NCBI GenBank assembly: GCA_947302895.1
Contig: CAMYWU010000096.1
Location: forward strand, 1 to 6,322
Source: an uncultured Clostridia bacterium
GTDB lineage: Bacteria; Bacillota; Clostridia; Oscillospirales; Acutalibacteraceae
Direction of reading: 5' to 3'
DNA length: 6,322 nucleotides
The notes under the pieces were generated by a model. It saw only the letters and a program-made list of their open reading frames with translations. It made no database searches and was not told the origin of the DNA. This document shows positions 1 to 5,285 of this stretch, in pieces. Each line of letters opens with the position of its first letter. Positions within the stretch are counted from its first letter, which is position 1. Both the position numbers and the translations under genes were made by a program.

Positions 1-1427
1 TCCCGACTGAGAAATTCACGGATACAACTGTTTATATAACGCTTGCCTTTGTTATTATCTGGACAGGCACATTGATGCTGATAAAAAACAGCAAGATGAG
101 CAATGTTTTAATCGGCGTAACCGTTATTGCCATTGCCTTCAGCGAGGTTATTATCGCTGATACCTCATCATATGTTTTCACTCAGAAGCAAAGCGACTAT
201 ACGCTTAACTATGATATGTATGAGGAAGCAATTGATTATACCTATAATAAGGATAAATCCTTCTACAGAACCGAACTTTGCTATCTTGATACGAGAATGG
301 ACCCCTGCCTTTACGGCTACAGAGGTATGAGCGAATTTTCATCAATGGCATATGAAAAGTATTCGGGAAGTCAATTCAATCTCGGACTTGCAGGAAACAG
401 AATCAATTCATACACATACAATACTCAGACCCCTGTTTATAATATGATGTATGGAATAAAATACCTCATTCAGAGCGATACTCAGATTGAGCCTTCGGAT
501 TACTTCTATGAAAGCTTCTATGCAAACAAGGATAATTCTGCAAAGGTATTCAAAAACAAGTATTTCCTTCCCATAGCCTTTGAAACCTCATCAGAGATTT
601 CCGATTGGATTAACGAAGAGGGCAATCCTTTCGAGGTTCAGGAAGACTTTATCGACCGTGCTGCAGGAGTCAGCAATGTATTCATACCTCTTGAATATGT
701 TTCAACCCAGAGCGAAAGCAGCACCTGCGATGACGTTAAAGAAAACGGAACTTGTTTTTATACTCTTGATTCTTCGGAGGATTCAAGCGGTTCAATAGAT
801 GTTACATTCAAATCTGTCAGAGACGGAAACGTTTATGTTTATATAACCTCCCCGGTTATCGAAAATGTTAACTACTATTGGAATAATGAACAAGACAGCA
901 AGTATCAGAATATTGACGAGCCCTATATTATCGACCTCGGAGCCCATAAAGCAGGAGAAGAGATAACAGCTTCCCTTTCCCTTGCGGAAACCGATACCGA
1001 CAGCTCTTATTTCGAGATATATGCCTACAATGTTGACACTGAGGTATTAGACTCGGCATATGAACTTCTTAAGCTCGGAGCGCTTGATATTACCTATTTC
1101 AGCGATACCGAAATTAGCGGCGACATCAACGCAGGTTTTGACGGATATATTTACACCTCAATTCCTTATGATGAAGGTTGGGATATTTATATCGACGGCG
1201 TTGAAGCAAAGATAATCAAAATTGCCGATTGCCAGCTTGCAGCCTATATTAAAAAAGGCAGCCATAAGGTAACCTTTAAGTATACGCCAAAGGGATTAAA
1301 GCTTGGAGCAGCCATCAGCGCTCTTGCCTGGCTTGCAGTATTATTCATTTTTCTTTACAAACACACAAAGCTTTCAGATTTGGTTAAATTCAATAAAAAG
1401 AGCAAAAATAATCAACAAAACATCTAA
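1..1427 (+). CDS. YfhO-family membrane protein, C-terminal part (5' end outside window)
   Basis: The frame is open from base 3 to the TAA at 1425-1427 with no stop, so the TTG at 72 is an internal Leu and the gene begins before the window. About 474 residues are visible. Two hydrophobic segments (about visible residues 8-28 and 35-51) are followed by a long Tyr/Ser-rich, probably extracytoplasmic region, one last membrane helix (about 434-451) and a Lys-rich tail. Family-like signatures are YRTEL (88-92), YGYRGMSEFSS (104-114), GIKYL (151-155) and SIPYDEGW (386-393) just before the last helix. YfhO proteins are large multi-membrane-span proteins of GT-C glycosyltransferase type; in Bacillus and Listeria they take part in glycosylation of lipoteichoic acid. 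The substrate here is unknown. The catalytic N-terminal half is not visible, so activity cannot be judged. No clear terminator follows the gene. Confidence 0.85.
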   Translation, partial: PTEKFTDTTVYITLAFVIIWTGTLMLIKNSKMSNVLIGVTVIAIAFSEVIIADTSSYVFTQKQSDYTLNYDMYEEAIDYTYNKDKSFYRTELCYLDTRMDPCLYGYRGMSEFSSMAYEKYSGSQFNLGLAGNRINSYTYNTQTPVYNMMYGIKYLIQSDTQIEPSDYFYESFYANKDNSAKVFKNKYFLPIAFETSSEISDWINEEGNPFEVQEDFIDRAAGVSNVFIPLEYVSTQSESSTCDDVKENGTCFYTLDSSEDSSGSIDVTFKSVRDGNVYVYITSPVIENVNYYWNNEQDSKYQNIDEPYIIDLGAHKAGEEITASLSLAETDTDSSYFEIYAYNVDTEVLDSAYELLKLGALDITYFSDTEISGDINAGFDGYIYTSIPYDEGWDIYIDGVEAKIIKIADCQLAAYIKKGSHKVTFKYTPKGLKLGAAISALAWLAVLFIFLYKHTKLSDLVKFNKKSKNNQQNI

Positions 1428-1491
1428 CCCCAAAAAGTAATTTTAATGTTTATTTTTGAAGTTATTTGTTGTAAAATAAAAACACAAAACC

Positions 1492-1520
1492 GCTAATTAA
1501 ATCTTATCGAAATAATTAGC
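1492..1520. promoter_or_regulatory. Inverted repeat upstream of prs (possible operator or leader hairpin)
   Basis: The arms GCTAATTA (1492-1499) and TAATTAGC (1513-1520) are perfect 8-base complements separated by 13 bases, ending 30 bases before the prs ATG. No T-run follows, so this is not a typical intrinsic terminator. It could be a repressor operator or an mRNA hairpin in the leader. The surrounding spacer (1428-1550) is very AT-rich and should hold the prs promoter, but I found no convincing -35/-10 pair: TAAAAT at 1472-1477 has only a poor -35 (TTTATT at 1449-1454) at 17-base spacing. Confidence 0.35.
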
Positions 1521-1550
1521 CCAAGCATTTAAAAGAAGAGGAGATTTAAA

Positions 1551-2726
1551 ATGCCAAGAATCACAGCACTTGATGTTCAGACCATTCCCTACGGACCACT
1601 CGGAATTATAGCTCTTCCGGGCTGCGAAAAAATTGCCGAAATGATTGATAACTATATTGTCAATTGGCGTAAGGAGCAGGCTGAGGAACACAAAAACACT
1701 ATTGCCTTCTATGGCTACCAGCGTGATACTTATATTATCAACACAACTGTTGCACGCTTCGGAAGCGGTGAGGGTAAAGCAGTTATCAACGAAAGTATCA
1801 GAGGATATGATTTATATATCATATGCGATTGCTTTAACTATTCCGTTACATATAATATGTACGGTATGACGGCAATGAAATCCCCTGATGACCATTTCTC
1901 AGATTTAAAGAGAGTTATCTCGGCTGCATCAAGTAAAGCAAAGAGAATAAATGTTATTATGCCAATGCTCTATGAGGGCAGACAGCATAAGCGTGCGTCC
2001 CGTGAATCGCTCGACTGCGCTATGGCTCTTCAGGAGCTCACAGCACTCGGCGTTGAAAACATCATCACCTTTGATGCACACGACCAGAGAGTTCAGAACT
2101 CAATTCCTCATAAATCATTTGAAAACGTTATGCCTGCATATCAGCAGATTAAAGCACTTGTTAACTCGGTTAATGACCTCGTTCTTGACCCCGACCATCT
2201 TATGATTGTATCCCCTGATGAAGGTGCGCTTCACAGATGTATATACTTCGCAACCCAGCTTGGCGTTAATCTCGGTATGTTCTATAAGAGAAGGGACTAT
2301 ACAAGGGTTGTTAATGGCAGAAACCCGATTGTTGACCATCAGTATCTTGGTGAAAGCGTTGAAGGCAAGGATATTATTATCGTTGATGATATGATTTCCT
2401 CCGGTGAAAGTATGCTTGATGTTGCAACAAAACTCAAGGAGCTTAAGGCAAACAGAATCTTTGTTTTCACAACCTTTGGTCTTTTCTGCAACGGACTTGA
2501 AATCTTTGATAAGGCACACGAAGACGGAACCTTTGAAAAGGTATATACAACAAACGGCATTTATCAGTCTCCCGAACTCCTCTCAAGAGATTGGTATGAA
2601 AGCGTTGATATTTCAAAATACCTTGCATATTTCCTTGATACAATCAACCATGATTTATCAGTTTCAACACTGCTTGATAACGGTGATAAAATTAATACTC
2701 TTCTTAAGAAAAAGGGCTTGAAATAA
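1551..2726 (+). CDS. prs: Ribose-phosphate pyrophosphokinase (PRPP synthetase), long divergent form
   Basis: It probably makes PRPP from ribose 5-phosphate and ATP in the cytoplasm, feeding purine, pyrimidine, NAD, His and Trp synthesis. The ATG is preceded by AGAGGAG (1537-1543) at 7-base spacing. Prs landmarks appear in the expected order: RFGSGEG (69-75) with ESIRG (81-85), a GRQHKRASRE segment (143-152) matching the ATP-binding region, FDAHDQ (174-179) around the conserved His, SPDEGALHR (221-229), the flexible-loop KRR (246-248), and the PRPP loop VDDMISSGES (278-287). At 391 residues it is longer than usual bacterial Prs (about 315). Extra length lies in about 40 N-terminal residues and an insertion near residues 100-117. 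Several motif positions differ from the classical enzyme (RQHKR for RQDRK; MISSGES where IIDTAGT is usual). All catalytic regions remain recognisable, so I infer an active but divergent enzyme. A Prs-like protein with another role is the alternative. Confidence 0.88.
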   Translation: MPRITALDVQTIPYGPLGIIALPGCEKIAEMIDNYIVNWRKEQAEEHKNTIAFYGYQRDTYIINTTVARFGSGEGKAVINESIRGYDLYIICDCFNYSVTYNMYGMTAMKSPDDHFSDLKRVISAASSKAKRINVIMPMLYEGRQHKRASRESLDCAMALQELTALGVENIITFDAHDQRVQNSIPHKSFENVMPAYQQIKALVNSVNDLVLDPDHLMIVSPDEGALHRCIYFATQLGVNLGMFYKRRDYTRVVNGRNPIVDHQYLGESVEGKDIIIVDDMISSGESMLDVATKLKELKANRIFVFTTFGLFCNGLEIFDKAHEDGTFEKVYTTNGIYQSPELLSRDWYESVDISKYLAYFLDTINHDLSVSTLLDNGDKINTLLKKKGLK

Positions 2727-3238
2727 TGAACATTCAATTCAAAAAGCTGAAAAAAAATCAGATAATAATTATTGCAGTTATTGCCGTTTTGCTTATTATT
2801 CTCGTTCCCTCTGCAATCTATTGCGGAGTTCACGGAGAATCCCCGAAAGCAATGATAAGCGATATGTTTACCTCAAATGAGGAACAGTTAATCGGCAACT
2901 GGCAGGGTGATAAGGACTTAACCGCATATTCTTTTAAAGAGGACGGAACCTTTGAAAGTTATATCTCCTCTTTCAGCTATACAGCAAGCTATGTTGCAGA
3001 TTCTTCTAAACTCACCTTAACCAACCCTGCATCAGGCGGAAATGTTGTTTATAAATACTCAATTCACGGCGACACTCTTACCTTAAAGCTTATTGAAGAA
3101 GGCGGAAAGGAAGTTGAAGAAAAAGAGGTTTATGAATACAAAAGGGTTGATACAATTCGTTCTCAGAGCTTTGTTGATTTCTTAAAGGATTACGCTGCCG
3201 CACACGAGGACGGCGAAACAACTGAAAATAACGAATAA
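2726..3238 (+). CDS. Small membrane-anchored protein, probable extracytoplasmic lipocalin-like/DUF5640-like domain
   Basis: I cannot name this 170-residue protein. A Lys-rich start (KKLKK, 6-10) precedes one hydrophobic segment (about 13-33), giving an N-in, C-out single-pass anchor. No clear lipobox is seen; Cys33 sits at the end of the helix (IYCG) without a standard LAGC-type context. Residues about 52-140 look like a small beta-rich domain: LIGNWQGD (55-62), FKEDGTFESY (70-79) and GDTLTLKL (115-122) resemble the 'GTW...F..DGTF...G..L.L' pattern of lipocalin-like or DUF5640-type domains of Clostridia. The C-terminus is acidic (EDGETTENNE). Its ATG at 2726 overlaps the prs stop (TAATG), so the two are co-transcribed and probably translationally coupled; a weak AAGGG lies at 2712-2716 inside prs. 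The role is unknown. The domain assignment rests on pattern only. Confidence 0.8.
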   Translation: MNIQFKKLKKNQIIIIAVIAVLLIILVPSAIYCGVHGESPKAMISDMFTSNEEQLIGNWQGDKDLTAYSFKEDGTFESYISSFSYTASYVADSSKLTLTNPASGGNVVYKYSIHGDTLTLKLIEEGGKEVEEKEVYEYKRVDTIRSQSFVDFLKDYAAAHEDGETTENNE

Positions 3239-3241
3239 TTT

Positions 3242-3308
3242 AAACGGATGAGGAACTGTGAAGTTGTCAAGTAAAAGTGGACAACTTCAAACTGCCTCAT
3301 CCGTTTTT
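3242..3308 (+). terminator. Two-tier hairpin terminator after the prs unit
   Basis: The outer arms are AAACGGATGAGG (3242-3253) and CCTCATCCGTTT (3295-3306), a perfect 12-bp stem. After a symmetric 6/6 internal loop, a perfect inner 9-bp stem follows: GAAGTTGTC (3260-3268) and GACAACTTC (3280-3288), with an 11-base loop. The outer arm runs into TTTTT (3304-3308). The position between the end of the small membrane protein and spoIIID fits an intrinsic terminator. It is unusually large for one, and its inner arms carry SpoIIID-box-like sequences. Confidence 0.8.
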
Positions 3309-3336
3309 GCATATTATTTTTTATTAATCATATTAT
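3309..3336 (+). promoter_or_regulatory. Candidate SigE-type promoter for spoIIID
   Basis: GCATATT (3309-3315) matches the SigE -35 consensus of Bacillus subtilis (KMATATT) fully. CATATTAT (3329-3336), 13 bases later, matches the SigE -10 (CATACAHT) at 6 of 8 positions. spoIIID is a SigE-dependent gene in B. subtilis. The drawback is that transcription would begin near 3341-3345, inside the ribosome binding site. The same octamer CATATTAT also occurs at 3310-3317; used as a -10 it would leave a normal leader, but it has no good -35 within the terminator stem. The region is AT-rich, so chance matches are likely. Confidence 0.3.
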
Positions 3337-3351
3337 TACCAAGGTGATTTT

Positions 3352-3606
3352 ATGGTTAATAATTCAGAATTAAGATGCAGAGAGCTTGGAGAATACATTG
3401 TTAAAACAAAGGCAACTGTAAGACAAGCTGCGGAGGTTTTCGGGATTAGCAAATCAACTGTACATATGGATGTAACAAAGCGTCTTTCTGCAATATCCCC
3501 TTCTCTCGCTGCCGAGGTTAATAAGGTTTTACAGGAAAACAAAGCTCAGCGCCATATTCGGGGAGGACTTGCAACTAAAAACAAATATCTTAAGTTAAAG
3601 AGTTGA
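3352..3606 (+). CDS. spoIIID: Sporulation transcriptional regulator SpoIIID
   Basis: SpoIIID is a small DNA-binding protein that, in the mother cell, activates or represses many SigE-dependent genes and helps switch on sigK. The 84-residue product matches the family in length and pattern: GEYIVKTKATVRQAAEVFG (13-31) leads into the helix-turn-helix recognition part GISKSTVHMDVTKRL (31-45), then the conserved SPSLAAEV segment (49-56) and the basic C-terminal element RHIRGGLATKNKY (67-79), which in B. subtilis makes extra DNA contacts. The start is fixed by AAGGTGA (3341-3347) just upstream. The gene stands between the prs-unit terminator and the proC promoter, so it is probably transcribed from its own promoter in the 43-base spacer or inside the hairpin. 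The gene is intact and points to an endospore former. Confidence 0.95.
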   Translation: MVNNSELRCRELGEYIVKTKATVRQAAEVFGISKSTVHMDVTKRLSAISPSLAAEVNKVLQENKAQRHIRGGLATKNKYLKLKS

Positions 3607-3631
3607 TATATATTTTTCAATATGATAAAAT
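3603..3631 (+). promoter_or_regulatory. SigA-type extended -10 promoter for proC
   Basis: TTGATA (3603-3608) and TAAAAT (3626-3631) each match the vegetative consensus at 5 of 6 positions, with the ideal 17-base spacer and a TG one base before the -10 (TGA at 3623-3625). The -35 overlaps the TGA stop codon of spoIIID (3604-3606). Transcription would begin near 3638, leaving a leader of about 29 bases that contains the proC ribosome binding site. This gives proC a promoter independent of sporulation. Confidence 0.65.
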
Positions 3632-3666
3632 ATTAATGAAATAAATTGAATCAAGGAAGTTGAAAT

Positions 3667-4464
3667 ATGAAGATTGGATTTATCGGCTGCGGTAATATGG
3701 CAGGCGCAATTATTGACGGAATAATTAAAAATGAAATCGTTGATGAAAAGGATATAAATATATTTGATATTTTCTATCCTGCTGTTGAGAAGGTTTCTCA
3801 AAAGCACGGCGTATTTGTATGCGAAGGTCCGAGAGAGGTTGTTTTGAACAGCGATGCCGTTATTCTTGCAGTTAAGCCGAATATAATTACATCTGTTTTA
3901 GATGATATCAATACGGCGCTTGAGGAAAGCAACACTCTTATTATTTCAATAGCCGCAGGAAAAACGATTGATTTTATAAGAAATTCGCTTTCCCACGATA
4001 ACAGAATTATAAGAGTTATGCCAAACATAAACGCAAAGGTTGGCGAATCAATCAGCGCATATACTGCAAATAAAAGCGCAACAAAAGAGGATAAGGAGCT
4101 TTGCGAAAAGCTCTTTGGCGGTGTTGGACAGGTTATGTATCTTGAAGAAACGCTGTTTCCTCTTTTCGGTGTTATCGGCGGCTGCTCACCTGCATTTACC
4201 TATATGTTTATTGATTCTCTTGCAAGAGCCGGTGTTAAAAACGGTATGACAAAGGATACAGCGCTTTATGTTGCTGCACAGGCGGTTTTAGGAAGCGCAA
4301 AAATGGTTCTTGAATCCGGCGAACACCCCTGGGAGCTTGTTGACAAGGTTTGCTCTCCGGGAGGAACAACAATTGAAGGCGTTTCCTCCCTTCAGAACGA
4401 CGGATTTGAAAAAGCTATTCTTAACGCAGTAAACAAAGCTGTTGAAAAGGATAAGAAATTGTAA
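3667..4464 (+). CDS. proC: Pyrroline-5-carboxylate reductase
   Basis: ProC catalyses the last step of proline synthesis, NAD(P)H-dependent reduction of 1-pyrroline-5-carboxylate to proline, in the cytoplasm. The 265-residue length is normal. The N-terminal Rossmann fold shows GFIGCGNMAGAI (4-15), followed by AVKP (68-71), SIAAGKT (94-100) and RVMPN (116-120). The C-terminal dimerisation and substrate domain holds GCSPAF (172-177), ARAGVKNG (186-193) and the family signature CSPGGTTIEGV (229-239). In many relatives the first of these reads GSGPA; here it is GCSPA. The start is supported by AAGGAAG (3653-3659) with a 7-base gap. No proA or proB gene is nearby, so proline genes appear scattered. 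It is expressed from its own SigA-type promoter and perhaps also by readthrough from spoIIID, since no terminator separates them. Confidence 0.96.
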   Translation: MKIGFIGCGNMAGAIIDGIIKNEIVDEKDINIFDIFYPAVEKVSQKHGVFVCEGPREVVLNSDAVILAVKPNIITSVLDDINTALEESNTLIISIAAGKTIDFIRNSLSHDNRIIRVMPNINAKVGESISAYTANKSATKEDKELCEKLFGGVGQVMYLEETLFPLFGVIGGCSPAFTYMFIDSLARAGVKNGMTKDTALYVAAQAVLGSAKMVLESGEHPWELVDKVCSPGGTTIEGVSSLQNDGFEKAILNAVNKAVEKDKKL

Positions 4465-4466
4465 AT

Positions 4467-4482
4467 TAGGGCGAAAGCTCTA
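4467..4482 (+). other. Small GAAA-loop hairpin between proC and the AIM24-family gene
   Basis: TAGGGC (4467-4472) and GCTCTA (4477-4482) form a 6-bp stem with one G-T pair around a GAAA tetraloop, starting three bases after the proC stop. No T-run follows, so complete termination is unlikely. It may be an inefficient terminator or a processing or 3'-end protecting element between two co-transcribed genes. Confidence 0.35.
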
Positions 4483-4506
4483 TTATAAAGAAAAGGAGTA
4501 ATATTT

Positions 4507-5193
4507 ATGAAGTATGAAATTCAGGGCGGTAATTTCCCCGTTCTTATCTGCACGGTGGACCCTAACGAAACAATGATTACCGAAGGCGGCGGCATGAGCT
4601 GGATGAGCCCCAATATGAAGATGGAAACAACTTCAAACGGCGGACTTGGTAAAATGCTCGGAAGAATGATTACAAAGGAAAGCCTCTTCCAGAACAAGTA
4701 CACCGCACAGGGCGGAGTCGGAACAATCGCTTTTGCAAGCTCTCTTCCGGGTGAAATTATGGCGATTGAAATCGCTCCCGGCAAAGAATATGTTGCTCAG
4801 AAGGCTTCCTTCCTTGCATCAACCTCGGGTGTTGAGCTTTCAACCTTCTTCCAGAAAAAGCTCGGTGCAGGCTTCTTCGGCGGTGAAGGCTTTATAATGC
4901 AGAAGCTTTCAGGAAACGGAGTTGCTTTCATTGAGATTGACGGTTCTGCAATCAGATATAATCTCGAGGCAGGTCAGCAGCTTATTGTTGACACAGGCCA
5001 CGTTGTACTTATGAGCACAAGCTGTAAGATGGATGTTCAAACCGTTAAGGGCGTTAAAAATGTTCTTTTCGGCGGTGAGGGCTTATTCAACACAGTTGTT
5101 ACAGGACCCGGCGAAGTTATTCTTCAGACAATGCCTGTTCCGAAGCTTGCCCACAGCATTCAGCCATATATCCAGGTACAACAAGGCAGCTGA
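4507..5193 (+). CDS. AIM24 / TIGR00266 family protein
   Basis: The 228-residue product is a typical bacterial TIGR00266 (AIM24, formerly DUF124) protein. These have an all-beta fold with pseudo-symmetric repeats; the biochemical role in bacteria is not known. The mitochondrial relative Aim24 in yeast supports cristae organisation. Recognisable segments are EGGGMSWM (26-33), FFGGEGF (123-129), the repeat-like LFGGEGLF (187-194) and the C-terminal TGPGEVILQTMP (199-210). There is no signal peptide or membrane helix, so it is probably cytoplasmic or membrane-peripheral. The ATG has a strong AAAAGGAG (4491-4498) 8 bases upstream. It follows proC by 42 bases on the same strand without a good terminator or promoter between, so co-transcription with proC is likely, though I know of no functional link between them. 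Confidence 0.9.
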   Translation: MKYEIQGGNFPVLICTVDPNETMITEGGGMSWMSPNMKMETTSNGGLGKMLGRMITKESLFQNKYTAQGGVGTIAFASSLPGEIMAIEIAPGKEYVAQKASFLASTSGVELSTFFQKKLGAGFFGGEGFIMQKLSGNGVAFIEIDGSAIRYNLEAGQQLIVDTGHVVLMSTSCKMDVQTVKGVKNVLFGGEGLFNTVVTGPGEVILQTMPVPKLAHSIQPYIQVQQGS

Positions 5194-5255
5194 TTGCGAA
5201 ACTTGTTTTTCAATATTCGTTGCGCATTATATTGTGCTGCGAACAGCAATTATAA

Positions 5256-5278
5256 AAGGGAGCGTTTTACGCTCCCTT
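5256..5278. terminator. Bidirectional intrinsic terminator between AIM24-family gene and metK
   Basis: AAGGGAGCG (5256-5264) and CGCTCCCTT (5270-5278) form a perfect 9-bp GC-rich stem (10 bp if T5265 pairs with A5269). On the + strand the stem is followed by TTAATTTTATTA, and on the - strand by TTTTATAATT, so it can stop transcription of both convergent genes. It lies only 8 bases beyond the metK stop. The rest of the 92-base spacer holds only a small GCTG-CGAA-CAGC hairpin (5236-5247). Confidence 0.85.
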
Positions 5279-5285
5279 AATTTTA

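Noticed and set aside
72..80. TTG-ATG as the start of the first gene
   Set aside because: The frame is open upstream to base 3 and encodes a membrane helix that belongs to the YfhO fold, so this is an internal position of a gene cut by the window edge.
1428..1550. Riboswitch or PurR-type control upstream of prs
   Set aside because: The 123-base spacer is too short and AT-rich for a known purine, PRPP or ppGpp riboswitch fold, and no PurR-box-like sequence was seen; only the 8-base inverted repeat stands out.
2115..2519. 134-codon open frame on the - strand inside prs
   Set aside because: It lies wholly within a well-supported gene, has no recognisable domain or good ribosome binding site, and is a shadow frame.
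3264..3285. Inner hairpin (TTGTCAAG...GGACAA) as an insertion-sequence end or MITE remnant
   Set aside because: The short inverted arms recall ends of some insertion sequences, but there is no transposase, no target-site duplication that I can see, and the nested stem with a T-run is explained by a terminator.
4459..4486. TTGTAA-N16-TATTAT as a promoter for the AIM24-family gene
   Set aside because: The elements fit moderately, but transcription would start around 4493, within the ribosome binding site at 4491-4498, and the spacer is mostly the GAAA hairpin. A chance match in AT-rich DNA is more likely.
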